From: Sipunculus nudus | Taxonomy: Eukaryota > Annelida > Sipuncula > Golfingiida > Sipunculidae | DNA: 64,000 nucleotides | NCBI GenBank assembly: GCA_026874595.1 | Contig: CM049322.1 | Location: 30,505,340-30,569,339, forward strand | Direction of reading: 5' to 3' | Shown here: one piece after another, positions 35,651 through 47,809 of the stretch | Layout of the letters: every line of letters begins with the position of its first letter | Numbering within the stretch: the stretch's first letter is position 1 | Program-made: the position numbers and the translations under genes | The notes under the pieces: model-generated | The model's input: only the letters and a program-made list of their open reading frames with translations | What the model was told of the DNA's origin: nothing | Databases searched by the model: none

Positions 35651-35845
35651 GTAAGGGTGTGGGTGTCTGAGTGAGAGGGTGTGGGAGTGTGAGTGAGAGG
35701 GTGTCTGAGTGAGAGGGTGTGGGAGTGTGAGTGAGAGGGTGTCTGAGTGAGAGGGTGTGGGAGTGTGAGGGTGTGGGTGTCTGACTGAGAAGGTGTGGGA
35801 GTGTGAGGGTGTGGGTGTCTGAGTGAGAGGGTGTGTGGGAGGAAG
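35651..35845 (+). repeat. GT-rich minisatellite
   Basis: Irregular tandem repeats of gagtgagagggtgtctgagt and gtgggagtgtga, about 200 bp in total. The G-rich strand is the + strand. It does not have a telomere-like hexamer. No coding frame is supported; a proline-threonine-serine-rich minus-strand frame is the repeat read through. Confidence 0.88.
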
Positions 35846-36350
35846 AGGACGTATGAAAGGGAGAGGATGGCAGGTGTGAGTGGGTGGTTGAGGAAATGCC
35901 TCTGTCACAGAAAGAAACTGTGCCACATGGGTCGCTTCATGTATTTGTTTACAAATGCAAAGTCATCTAGTTTTACCTGTCCATGCTTCTTTGATGGCAT
36001 CTCGTTCACAAGACTGGTGGTGCCACCTACAATGACTTTTGCACAATGTATGTGCCTGCTTATTTCTCGGGAGGAATTTGATATATCAGCCTGAAATTGG
36101 GCATATGTTTACATCTTGGATAGCTACATCATATACAAGACTGATGGCGCCACCTACAATAATTTTGTTTTGTGTGCACCCATGCCAGTTTTTAAGCAGT
36201 GATGTTTTTGTAATTGGTTCTTGTACAAAATGTGTACTACTTGCATTGTTCATATAAATGTTTCACATGTAGGCCTGCTTTACAAGTAATGGTCCAGCAT
36301 TGAAGCATTATACCTGGTGTATAAACCATTGCAGAGGTTCACATTAGGCC
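35846..36350 (+). repeat. fragment of the GGTGGC(G/A)CCACC family
   Basis: Two units with actggtggtgccacctacaat near 36010 and actgatggcgccacctacaat near 36140, each preceded by tgatatatcagcctgaaattg-type sequence. A matching fragment lies at 55690-56000. The end (36290-36370, gcattgaagcattatacctgg) recurs at 58520-58570. Confidence 0.75.
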
Positions 36351-36581
36351 TGTCGGCCTTGCTGTAGAGCTATTAATAAAATGGAAAGAATATAGATGTA
36401 GTAGGTTTAATCTGTTTAAAAAAACAACTTTCACATCTTTAATCTAAATCAAAGATAAATTTTCATGGTTACACAATATTTACAAGCTAAGGTACATTTG
36501 GCAGCAGACCAGACTACAGTTAGATGATAAGACTGTTAAATTTTTGAAATGAGGTTCTAATATTTTTCCTTTTCTTTACAG

Positions 36582-36602
36582 CACCACCTTCTAATTCATC
36601 TG
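36582..36602 (+). CDS. 21-nt microexon, juxtamembrane linker (partial gene)
   Basis: A long pyrimidine tract ends in ctttacag just before the exon, and gtaagtaat follows it, so both splice sites are close to consensus. The exon is 21 nt and multiple-of-3. Read with 2 nt completing an upstream codon and 1 nt left over (phase 1-1), it is open and would encode PPSNSS flanked by split Ala/Gly codons, if the previous exon ends in G. NSS is an N-glycosylation sequon. One other frame hits TAA. The phase and the left-over G fit directly onto each of the three transmembrane exons downstream (GTG, GGT or GGG codon at the junction). The link to them, 12 kb away, is inference. Confidence 0.5.
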
Positions 36603-37985
36603 GTAAGTAATTATTATTCTTATTCTCTCACCTCACTCTTACTTTTTGTCCTTACATCTCATCCTTGTTTAAAAAGAAAAATTAAATCCCTTTATATATG
36701 TATTTAAATTTTTGTTAAGGAGAAGCTCAGACATACAAGATATGAAATATTAATGCATCTTACTGAAAATCCCTAAAAGTGTAGGGATTTCTCTTTGTAT
36801 GTACATCTTAGCATCTTTCTGTATGTGTTTATGTACATTTTAACCACAAAAGCCAAAAGACTTTCTGTTCGACAAATTGACTGGTCTGGAACAGAAATTC
36901 ATGTGAACATGATAATAGGTCACTCTGACTGTAATCCATGACAATGGACATTTTATCTTCCAGTGCACATTCCTAGTTCTTTCATGGCACTCTTCCTTGT
37001 TTGTATGTGTCTTAATAACTTGCGTTAAAAAATGAGTTTTAACAAGTGTCATTTGATAGCATTTTTACTGTAAACAGTACAGTCTTCTGGTGAAACTCAG
37101 TACCATGATAATTGAAATTTTCATATTGCAAATTACCTGTCTTATTATCTAAAACGAACATAAATGAAAACTGGCACCGCTTGACAAAAACTGACATCAT
37201 TGAGGGAATTCCTTAGTTATTAAAAGTGGATGGTGTCTAGGAACAAACTTAACTGGGCTTAAAGATGCTAAGACCAACCAGGCATTGTCCAGGCATTGAG
37301 GAGCCATCTGGTGTCAGAGCACCTATGCATGTGGGGATGTAGCTTTTATGTTCTTACTATTCATTGGCATGAAGTGTGTACAACAAATTATTGCCTGTTA
37401 TCTAAAACCATGATTGATTTGGCCTGTAATGTGCTGTTATGGTTTCCTTGGACCTTGACTATATCACCATGTCAGTGACCTTCTCCATCAGGTGAAAAGG
37501 AGCATTGACCCAGTTGTTGTCTTAATTTTGCCAGTGTGTGTTGAACCCTGTTCTTCCTGGCTTCCAAAACCTGAAGTTGAGTACTGGGAACTGAGTATTT
37601 TGCTGACAGGTGAAACAGTCCCTGTATGTGGACCCCATAATTTGTCAATATATGTGAAAAGCCGTGGGTGTGCCGTCCATTCCTACTTGTGGTTTTGACA
37701 GCTGAGAAGGTCAGCATGTGTTTTAACTGGTCACCAAATAGCATGCTGAGATTTCTGCATTTATGTGGTCATCTTTTTTCCCAGTAGCTTTTGGCAATTT
37801 AGTCAACTGTGGACTTTAACACCCTCCATGATTGATATATGTCAAAGCAGTAAAGTTGTCAGTCACCATTTGAACAGCCTTTTACCTGGTCATGTGGTGA
37901 TATGATCAATGCTAACAAAGCAATTAGTTTGTAATTTTGACTCTTGAAAGTCCTGTGTATGACAGGAGGTATTATGGTATAACCA
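36603..37985. other. intron-like unique sequence, nothing recognised
   Basis: Non-repetitive, AT-rich sequence between the microexon and the next repeats. I see no further exon with paired splice sites and an open frame in phase 1. The frames of 60-90 codons on either strand have no recognisable domain. Confidence 0.5.
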
Positions 37986-38310
37986 CGATCTGTACATCCG
38001 TCCATTAACTTTTAGTGTCACCATGATAACCTAACAGGTCTTCGATGGATTTTCACAAAAAACACCATAACTAGTCTACTTAGCAATAGGTTATCTTGTC
38101 TGAGTTTGATTATAGGCAAATTCCATGCATATTTAATGAGATCAGAGGTCACAAGGCAACTTTGTGCTGTCACTACGATGACTTATCAGAAATATGATGG
38201 ATTTTGATGAAACTCAACAGAAATACTAACCAATATTATATCTCACCTACATTCAATTCCTGGCAATCCATGCATAATTAATGAGGTCAGAGGTCACAGA
38301 TATAAGACAG
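37986..38310 (+). repeat. two-unit repeat of about 150 bp
   Basis: Two related blocks contain gatggattttcacaaa or gatggattttgatgaaactc, then ccatgcat(a)attaatgaggtcagaggtcaca. The second ends near 38300. The shared aggtcagaggtcaca contains two AGGTCA-like half-sites with a 2-bp spacer. Confidence 0.65.
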
Positions 38311-39850
38311 GCATATTTTGCATTTATGTGGTGCGTTGTGTGTATTACATGTGGTGTTCAAAAACTCAGAGCTTCAAAGTCTGTGCAGACTTCCAGTTAC
38401 CAGAGGGGCTTGCTTCAGTAAGAGTTTGGGTCTTTGGAACAAGTAGTAAGATTCAGAAATCATTCTAACCATCTATGGATTTCACCCGCCATGTGAGGTC
38501 CTTTCAAGCTGCTTGTGTAATGAAAAGTTCACTATTCCAGTCTTTTTTTTAACATAATAAACTGTATTCAAGACGCCGCATAATTTTTCCTGTTCAAGAA
38601 TTCATACTAGTATATGACTGAAACACATTGATTCACAGCATGGGTGAGCACTTTTGAAGATACTGATTCCAGCCTTGGGAGATGTCTTCTATTAACTTCT
38701 GACACTTAGAGGATCGCAGCCAGTCAGGATTTACCCCAATTTACAGTTTACATTCCCGGGGCAGCGGAAATCTTGCGCTTTTAAAGAAGCAACTGATTTT
38801 CACGCTGCCTGCTTTGACCGTTTATGATATATTTAGATACCAGATGGCGGTTTGTTGTCCGCTGAATAAAACGTGCGTATGATGTGAAAAGCAGCCAACC
38901 AGATGTCAATAAACAAACACTCGACAGGCAGCCTGGCTCCACCCATAGCTGCGCTTCAAGCGCCGCGTGATGACAGTCTTTGGTTGAATTTTAATTGCTC
39001 CCTCTGCATTTTCGCATCATTGACCGATTCGATTATGACATTATGACTGTGTTAGTGTAGCCATATAACTGTTGTCTGCAGAACTTAAACCAGCCAGCAA
39101 GGTCTGCACTCAGCTTTTGTTGTTACGTTTCTTTTGAATTACAGCTCACTGACTGGGCATCCTATGGGCCCAAGGCCCTAAGCAAACCACGTCTGGGGCA
39201 ATTCTCTCTGAGCCTGTGGCCTGTTTAGACGGTTGCCGGGGCGATGAGCTGTCACTCAAAATGAAATGAACATGATTGGCTCTGTGTATTCCTCGCTTGG
39301 CTGTGTCTTCCAGCACAAGGTCTCATCTGATTGGACAAAAATACAGTGCTCCCCTCTGGTGTAGCAATTCAGGATACGAGGTCATAACAAACAGTGCTTG
39401 TGATATAGGTAGAAGGCCTATAGTTAAAGCGCTGTGTAAAGAGCGTATTTACAGTTCAGCCAAACCCAGTTGTTTGATGGTAGTATCTCTATGTTTTAGT
39501 ATATTTAGTATTAGAAAATAGTCTTCAAATAACATAATTCAGAAACCACATGACATGAGACAAGTGATTATAGGTTTTAAATACTTGCAAAAATCTATGG
39601 ACTGCAAGACAGACCAAAGGTAACACTCACCATCTATAAAACAGTCCACACTGCTGAAACTCTAGATAATCATGATCAAGTTCAACAGTGTTTACATGAT
39701 GAAAACAATTCTTTATATAAAGAATTACCATGTGATCACGAGGCTGAATAAGTGTAGAAACCAATCTTATGTCCTCATGCTGGATACAAATTTTCTTGCA
39801 ACAATCATTGTTTACGAAGGTCATGAATTAGTCTTTGAGTGTTTAACTCT
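38311..39850. other. unique sequence, CG-richer centre, nothing recognised
   Basis: 38750-39000 is richer in CG than its surroundings and contains a YY1-like cAGATGGCGGt (about 38841) and AATAAAACG. 39060-39530 has an acceptor-like ttcttttgaattacag near 39145 but no donor in a compatible open frame that I can support. It could hold an unrecognised exon or a regulatory element. Confidence 0.4.
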
Positions 39851-40499
39851 GACTTGGGTCATTTGAGCTATAGGGATCACCCTTTGTTCATAGTCTGTTC
39901 AGTTGCTCAGGAGTCCAGATGTTCATTAACAGGGCACAAAAACAGTTGAACCTAAAAGTTGCTAAGTTTACATCCAGTGAGGTTTCATGCATATGCAGTC
40001 TCCTTTGAAACCATAAATTGGGTCACCATGACCCATATTCTGTGAGCTATAAACCAAAAACATCACTTTGAGCAGCCTAGAAGTCAGACATGGCTAAAAT
40101 CTTATTCATTGGACCTAGAAACTCATTACTTAATATCAATTAAGGTTACAGGCCAGTTTTCTTGGAAACCTGAAATCATGTCACTGTGGCCAAAGAAAAT
40201 TAAACTAGCACATATTGTAGCCATATGTTTGCATACTGCCAAATATGCAAATTATTTTAAGGAAAAATGGTTACAATTTTTAACTTGGGTGATTGAAAGT
40301 CATCTGAGCTATAGAGTTCATGCTTTGTCCTTTGTCGATCTGTCTGTCTGTCCCCTGTCTTGGGCTGGTAATTAAAATTTGATACAAAAACTCCAGTATA
40401 TGAATAACCAATATATTGATCACCATGGTTCTTTGCATGCACATTGATCTTGGAGTCTTTCATAAGTTCCTGCAGACTGTTGGCACCACCTGTATTTTT
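39851..40499 (+). repeat. diverged fragments of the AGCTCAGCTGA family
   Basis: Contains gagctataggg..ttgttcatagtctgttcagt, aacagggcacaaaa, acccatattctgtgagctat and a second start-like block near 40300 (gtcatctgagctatag, then CTGTCTGTCTGTCC). It ends with ctgcagactgttggcaccacctg. It appears to be stacked partial copies. Confidence 0.65.
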
Positions 40500-41009
40500 A
40501 GCTCAGCTGATTGTAGGTCATCTGAGCTATAGTCGTGGTCCTTCGTCCATCGTCCGTCTGTCTGGCCATCCAGCCGGCCGTCCCTCAGTCCGTTAACAGG
40601 GCATGTTTTGAAACATGTTTTTTTGGATCTATAAATCCAAAATTTTGCATACAGGTAGATGTCCCTAAAATTTCCTACCATACCAAAAATTGGAAAAACC
40701 TCTGTTTTCCCTAAAAAAGTCATTGTTACGCTTCAGTATTCTTCCATACATTTTCTGTTAACATACCAAAATTATTAGGTCAGTATTGAATATTGTTTTG
40801 AAGTTATGGGCCCAAATATAATGCAATTTTTTTAAATCAGAAAATATATTTACTCACCTAACATAAGAATTGCTGAAGCTGGAGACTTTATTAAATCAAG
40901 ATTCAATTTTACCTTAAATTTTGTCCAACTTTGGCTACGGCACATTTTTTTCCCTGTAAGCACTGTTGATTTAGTTTAACAGCATTTATACATAAGGATT
41001 TAATTTTTT
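40500..41009 (+). mobile_element. Helentron-like element, right-truncated copy
   Basis: Starts at AGCTCAGCTGATTGTAGGTC with the hairpin partner GTCATCTGAGCT, a ccgtctgtctgg tract and a gttaacagggcacgtttt-type block. It follows the family body for about 500 bp, then is replaced at 41010 by a second start. Confidence 0.7.
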
Positions 41010-42425
41010 AGCTCAGCTGACTGTAAGTCATCTGAGCTATAGTGATCACTCTTTGTCCGCTGTCCGTCTGTCTGTCCATCTGTCTGTTAACCTGGGACAA
41101 ATCGTAACCGCTGGACCTAGAATCTTGTAACTTTACATTCTGAGAGGTCCATGAAAAATCTCCTTGGAAACCAGAAATGAGGTCTCTGTTACCCATATCC
41201 TTTGAGCTATGGGGCCCCAAAGTACCCCCCAGAATAGTCACAAATTTCATACAAAAACTTCAATATCTCATAAACTACATCACTGATGGTCATGATTTTT
41301 GGCATACACATTGATCATGAGATGTTCCATCAGTTCCTGCAGACTGGTGGCGCCACCTGTATTTTTCAGTTTTTACCAATTTTTTTCTCTATTTTTTAGA
41401 CCTTTAAAAATGTGAACATCTGTTAACAGGGCACAAACCTTAAAGACTGGACCTAGAATCTTCATTCTTGACACACTGAGAGACCTATGAAAAGTCTCCA
41501 TGGAAACAAGAAATTAGGTCTCTTTTACCCATATCCTTCAAGCTATGGGGCCCCAAAGTACCCCCCCCCCCCCCCCCCCCCCCAGAATAATCAAAAAGTT
41601 CATACAAAAACTTTAATATCTCATAAACTACATCACTGATGGTCATGATTTCTTGCATACATATTGATCATGAGAAGTTTCATTAGTTCCTGCAGACTGG
41701 TACGTGGCACCACCAATATTTTTAAAATTTTTTTACGAATTGTTTTCTCTATATTTTTTGAGACCTTTAAAAATGAGATCATCTGTCAAGAGGGTACAAA
41801 TTGTTACAACAGGACCTAGAATCTTCATTCTTGTCATGCAAGGAGGCCCATGAAAAGTATCTGTGGAAACCTGAAATTAGGTCTCTGTTACCCATATCCA
41901 TCAAGCTATAGGACTCTGAAGTATCCCTCAGAATAATGGACAATTTGATACAAAAGCTGAAGTACCTGAACAACTAATGCAGAGATCACCATGATTCTTT
42001 GCATACATATTGATTATGGAGTGTTTCAACAGTTTCTGCAGACTGGTGGCACCACCTGTATTTGTTCGGTTTTTTTACGAATATTTTTCTCTATTTTTGA
42101 GACCTTTAAGGATGCTGTCATCTGTTAACATGGCACAAATTGTAACAACAGGACCTAGAATCTTCATTCTTGTCATGCAAGGAGGCCCATGAAAAGTATC
42201 TGTGGAAACCTGAAATTAGGTCTCTGTTACCCATATCCTTCAAGCTATAGGACTCCAAAGTACCCCTCAGAATAATGGAAAATTTGATACAAAAGCTGAA
42301 GTATTTGAACAACTAATGCAGAGATCACCATGATTATTTGCTTGGATATTGACCATAAAGTGTTTTTATTAGTTTCTGCAGACTGATGGAACCACCTGTA
42401 TTTTTTTTAAAGTTTATGCATTTTT
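41010..42425 (+). repeat. element start plus three 343-354-bp tandem units
   Basis: AGCTCAGCTGACTGTAAGTC at 41010 begins a subfamily with internal tandem repeats: actggtggcgccacctg-type landmarks at about 41343, 41697, 42040 and 42383 (spacings 354, 343, 343). Each unit has ggacctagaatcttcattctt and acccatatccttcaagctat. A C-run at 41562-41583 interrupts the first unit. The first landmark has the perfect palindrome GGTGGCGCCACC. Confidence 0.8.
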
Positions 42426-44801
42426 AGCTCAGCTGACTGTAAGTCATCTGAGCTATAGTCGTGGTCCTTTGTCCTTTGTCTGTCCGTCCGTCCGGCCGTT
42501 AACAGGGCACGTTTTAAAACCGTTGGACCTATGAATCCAAAATTCTGCATACCATTAGATGTCCCCAAAATCTCCTACCATACCGAAAATTTGGTCATTA
42601 GAACTTCGTTCCTTCGAGATATTAAGGAAAAACCTCCGTTTCCATAAAAAAGCAATTGTTACACTTCAAGTCTGCCTAATATCAAAACCACTGATCTGTT
42701 TTTGATCATATTTAGTATTCATATTCTTCCATATATTTTCGGTGCACATACCAAAAATTAAGTCAGTATTGGGTATTATTTTGAAGTTATAGGCCCAAAT
42801 ATAATGCAATTTTTTAAAAATCAGGAAATATATTTGCTCACTTAACATGAGAATTGCTGAAGCTGAAGACTTTTTTTCAGGAATATAACTTTATTTAATC
42901 AAAATTCAACTGTTTGCCCAAAATTGGATCTGAATTTTGCAAATTTTTCAAGTTATTAGCATAAATAAAAAATTAATACCTTAAATTTTGTCCAACTTTG
43001 GCAGTGGCAGGTTTTTTCCCTGTAAGTACTGTTGTTTCAATTTTCACAGCATATATACATAAGGATTTAATCTTTTCAAATCTGAAATTTCAAAGAAATT
43101 GTTTGAAAAGAGTAGCTTTTATTCAAGTTTTCATACACCATGTCAAGTGTTGTTTATATCTGGCCCACCTAGTAGTACAGCCTTCACTTGCATTATGTAA
43201 CCCACCCCAGGCAGCTTGCCTTGACCCAGCTTGGCCACTACTAGCAGGCTTCTCCTCTGCCCTGCACTCAACCCCGCCCCCTCCCCCAGCTGGTGCATAA
43301 ACTAGATGAATGTTATAATTTTCTGTATTTTATTTTATTCTTGGACATGCTACATTTTAGATTTTGGATTGTACTACAAGGGTTACAATGATTAAAGTGC
43401 ACATTTAATTGTGTCCACAAAGTGATGTATTGCTATGAAAGTATGGATGCATAATGATATTGTTTGTCCCTCATTCAACCAACAGTGTGTATACTTTATT
43501 TGAAAAGATGTTTTTATTTTATCAAATTTACTGAATCTTTTATTTTATTTCGGTGAATAAAATTAAGCTTGTCCTGAAAACTCCAATGTGCAAAACTTTT
43601 TTTATAGGAATTCAAGGAATAATTTTGTAGATGCCATGTTGTGGCATTATTTTCTTTTACATTCAGTTTAAATATTTGATTTAAAAATAATAATATATAT
43701 GTGTATGCATAATATGACCCAATGTGAGCTACAATCTGGATATATAATGATTGCAACTTAGAATTCTAATATTTTAACTTAAATTTCACTTTTATATTAC
43801 AAATTTATAACACTTGTAAATAAAAAAAAATGAATCAGATAAAAACTATTAATGAAAAAAGTGGATATGCTAAAAAAAAGGCTTATATATAAACTTAAAT
43901 GCATTATTCCTTTGAAAGTGAATGAAGGTATTAGTCCATTCTGTCCACTTGCCTGTCCATCTGTAAATTTTTCATATGCATCACAGTATCTCAAAACTTT
44001 TACTGTTTTTCTTCATGACAGTCTTGTCAGAGTATTAGTTTGCAATCATATATTGAGAACTTTACTATAACCAAGTAGGAAGGCCCTTTCCTCTTAGCTT
44101 CTCATATGCTTATATAAATATAAAACATTACAATAGAATATTTTTCATATTTTGCATTTGCAAAAATTTCAAACTTTTGTCATGACCCATGGGTCCTTTG
44201 TTTATATTCTGGATTCTCAACATCATTGTTTGGCTAAAACTGAATAAATACCAGACATGATGCAAATACTTTGCAAATGTATATGAATATGAATATGAAT
44301 ATGTACTCCATTATAAAATTTCTTGCATAAGAATGGGAATTCAGGTAAAAATGAAAGTATTTGAATACCAGTGCAAATACTTTCAAAATGTATTCATGAA
44401 TGCATATATTCTATAATATTAATTTAATAATTAGTTCAGTTATATTTTATTAAAAAAATCATATGATTCTCTTGTTATTTTTAATAAATATTATATAGGC
44501 ACAACATTTGTTATTTAATTTTAATAAATAGTTAAACTATTTTATTTTATGTGCTGCTTATAAGTTATATGGCCAGGTCAAAGTCTGTGTGACAATAGCA
44601 CTCCATTTGTTAATAAAAAAAATGAAATCAATCCTTTTCCCTGTCTCCAAAAATACTATCAAAATCATACATAAGCTAAACACCAACAACTCATAATAAA
44701 GCTCATGTTTATTACCACACAAAACCAGCATATGCCTCTTTCCCAAATCATATTTTTTATCATATATAACAGCTGAGCGCCGTGGCCCATGGGTCCCTTG
44801 T
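42426..44801 (+). mobile_element. Helentron-like element, long copy
   Basis: The left end AGCTCAGCTGACTGTAAGTC, hairpin and ccgtccgtccgg tract begin at 42426. The right end is CAGCTGAGC..GGCCCATGGGTCCCTTGT at 44770-44801, with T on both flanks. The interior up to about 44180 is shared with 51443-53233. A second right-end-like block (catgacccatgggtcctttgt) at about 44183-44203 suggests that a further 600 bp, shared with 11070-11669, was captured or nested beyond an older end. No transposase frame is present. Confidence 0.6.
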
Positions 44802-45998
44802 TTCTCTATTTTTGAGATATACAAATACAGTCACAATCTTGGCCTGTTGGTTAATCTGTTTGATGCTTCAGTTGAATGGGTATATACTACCATTCAGATG
44901 ATAAAATTTCCTTTGGCGAATCTCTTCCCAGTCAGCTGAGCATCATGACCCATGGGTCACTTGATTAAATCTGAAATTTCAAAGGAATTGATTGAAAAGA
45001 GAAGCTTTTATTCAAGTTTTCATACACCATGTCAAGTGTTGTTTACATCAAGCCCACCTGATAGTACAGCCTTCACTTGTGTTATGTAACCCTCTCCAGG
45101 CAGCTTTCCCTTGGGTTAGATTGGCCACTACTAGCAGGCTTCCCCTCTGCCCTGCTCCCCTCTCCCCCCCCCCCCCCCCCCAGCTGGTGGATTAACTAGA
45201 TTTATGTTATAATTTTCTGTATTTGATTCATTCTTAATCTAGGCTATGCTACATTTTAAATTTTGTTTTGTACCACCAGGGTTAAAATGATTAAAGTGCA
45301 CATTTAATTGTGTCCACAAAGTTCATCAGATAAGTAATTATTTTCTTTAGGAGAGTAAAAACTTCACCAGATGTGAAATTAACTACTAATTCCAGTAATC
45401 AATTATAGCTGAGATAGTAACCAGAACAATGATGTTGTTTGTCCCTCATTCAACCAACAGTGTGTATACTTTATTTGAAAAGATGTTTTTATTTTATCAA
45501 ATTTACTGAATCTTTTATTTCATTTCGGTGAACAAAATCAAGCATGTACTGAAAACTCCAATGTACAAAACTTTTTACTAGTGATTCAAGGAACAATCTT
45601 GAAGATGCCATGTTGTGGCATTATTTTCTTTTAAATTCAGTTAAAACATTTGTGATTTAAAAATAAATCATTATACATGTATGCATTATATGACCCGATA
45701 TGAGCTACACTCTGGATAAATAATGATTACAACTTAGAATCTGATATTTTAACTTTTATTTTCAGATTTTTTTATTACAAATTTAAATAAATTGTAAATA
45801 AAAAAAAATGAATCTGATAAAAACTATGAATGGAAAAAGTGGATATGCTAAAATAAGGCCTTAATATAAACTTAAATGCATTATTCCCTTGAAAGTGAAA
45901 TAAAGGTATCAGTCCTTTCTGTCCATTTGCCTGTCCATCTGTAAATTGTCATATGCATCACAGTATCTCAAAACTTTCACTGTTTTACTTCAAGATAG
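44802..45998 (+). mobile_element. Helentron-like element, left-truncated copy (first part)
   Basis: A short piece ends with agctgagcatcatgacccatgggtcacttg near 44963. From 44966 a left-truncated body (aaatctgaaatttcaaagg) follows the interior of 42426-44801. A C-run at 45164-45181 matches a C-run at the same place in 51443-53233. The copy is interrupted by an LTR at 45999 and resumes at 46703. Confidence 0.65.
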
Positions 45999-46698
45999 TG
46001 TAGTATAGCTAATGCCCTGGAAGAGGTCAGGTGTCCATAGCCCAGTGCCTGAGTCCAGTGTATACTAGGTATTAGCATGGCATTTGTGTGTTTCTGGTAA
46101 ATGTTTAGTAGTTAATATCTTTGCACTCAGAGATCAGAAAACATTCATATAAACATAATTCTAAAGTTCATCATCTCTTTTATTATACCTCTAAATATCA
46201 GAAATTTACAATCAGGTTAATTATCAGAATTTAGGGTCAACAAATGATTTTAAGATTAATTGGGACATAGATTCTGTTAAATTACTAAGAATTTGTTAGT
46301 AAGTTCTATACAAGATGAAGTCATTTCTATACTATAAGGTGTCTCTAAATGTGTTCATTGTTATGTCATAAATTTGAGTGAGATATCCTCAATAGTTAAT
46401 GAGTAATTAAAAAGTTTGATATAGAGAAGAAACACACAATCTGGGAACTGACCAGATCAGCCTAGCCAGCCTCTCTCAGCAACTGACCAATAACAGACCA
46501 GCTGTGCACTGATTGGTTGATCAGTGGCTGAGGGGGAAGCTTGGGCTGTTTGAATCAGTCCTACACAGATTCCCCAACTGGCATGTCATATCTGTAGCAA
46601 ACTAGAATAAAGGACTTACATTATGAACAAGAACTGGGTTACTTATTTATATGGATACAGCAGGATGCCTAAAAGAAGCATTGCCAACATTTACAACA
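45999..46698. mobile_element. solo LTR, 700 bp
   Basis: Begins TGTAGTATAGC and ends TTTACAACA (TGT..ACA termini). It is flanked by ATAG at 45995-45998 and 46699-46702. The paralogous body at about 44010-44030 (cttcatgacagtcttgtcag) lacks it, which gives an empty site. Inside are AATAAA at 46606-46611 and CCAAT near 46487. No internal region, primer-binding site or second LTR is adjacent, so this looks like the product of LTR-LTR recombination. The superfamily is not assigned. Confidence 0.75.
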
Positions 46699-46894
46699 AT
46701 AGTCTTGTCAGAGTATTAGTTTTGTAATCATATATTTAGAACTTTACTATAACCAAGTGGGAGGGCCCCTTCCCTCTTAGCTTCTCATATGCTTATATAT
46801 ATGAAAAACATTGCAATAGAATATTTTTGCATATTCTGCATTTGCTTAAATTTCAAACTTCAGCTGAGCGCCGTGACCCATGGGTCTTTTGTTT
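46699..46894 (+). mobile_element. Helentron-like element, left-truncated copy (end)
   Basis: Continues 45998 after the LTR: agtcttgtcagagtattag through cagctgagcgccgtgaccc and ATGGGTCTTTTGT near 46861-46891, followed by T. Confidence 0.7.
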
Positions 46895-47797
46895 TTATAT
46901 GCGTTGTTTTTTTCTCTATTTTTGAGACCTTCAAATGAAGCTGTCTGGCTGTTAATAGGACACAAACTGTTTCCGTCGAGCGTCCGTTAACTTTTACCTT
47001 GTGAGCAGGATATCTTGAAAAGGATTCACCGTCAGAATTTTATTTCCTCGGTAAAGATGTATATCGACAAAATCTCGGTCAAGTTCGAAGATGGGTGACC
47101 TTGACCTATTTTTCTACATTTTAGAGCTGATTATAGAAAAACACTTAGATGCTTATTACTCCGGAACCATTTGGTGGATTTTCACAAAACTTACTATGAT
47201 TATTGGGACTGATAATCTGTACCTGCTACACAAGTTTGGTGGCCCACCAACAATATCTGATTTTTAATGAATTTTTATCAAATTTTTCAACTTTGGGCTT
47301 GTGAGCGGGAAATCTCTAAAAGGATTCATAATAGGAATTTTATTTTTTCAGTGAAGATGTATATTGCCAGAATCTCAGTCAAGTTTGAAGATGGGTGACC
47401 TTGACCTATTTTTCTACGTTTTAGAGCTGATTATAGAAAAAACATTTAGAAGCTTATTTCTCAGGAACCATTGGCTGGATTTTCACAATACTTACTAGGA
47501 TCATAGGGAATGATGGTCTGTAACTGTTGCACAAGTTTGGGGGTGCCACCTGCAATTTCTGATTTTAAATGAATATTTCTTGGATTTTTCAACTTTGGCC
47601 TGTGAGCTGGATATCTCTTAAAGGATTCACAATAGGAATTTGATTTCTTTGGTGAAGATGTATATCGACAAAATTTAGGTCAAGTTCGAAGATGGGTGAC
47701 CTTGACCTACTTTTCAAGGTCACAGAACTGATAATAGAATAAAACTTAGCTTTTTTTAGGAAGCATTTGGTGGATTGTTATGAATCATGGAACATAT
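46895..47797 (+). repeat. 300-bp tandem repeat, three units
   Basis: The landmark gatgggtgaccttgacct occurs near 47090, 47390 and 47690 (period about 300 bp), with ggattttcaca..cttacta and tttcaactttggcctgtgagc between. Each unit carries a TGACCTTGACCTA motif. The third unit is cut by the SINE that follows. Confidence 0.85.
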
Positions 47798-47809
47798 CTC
47801 TCCATTTTA
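47798..47809 (+). repeat. SINE target-site duplication, left copy
   Basis: CTCTCCATTTTA, repeated exactly at 48237-48248 after the A-rich tail. The length and position are those of an LINE-type insertion. Confidence 0.85.

Noticed and set aside
35651-35845. Interstitial telomeric repeat
   Set aside because: The units are irregular GAGTGAGAGGGTGT words, not a TTAGGG-type hexamer.
39145-39330. Internal exon after the acceptor-like tract
   Set aside because: The phase-1 frame has early stops and no consensus donor could be paired with it.
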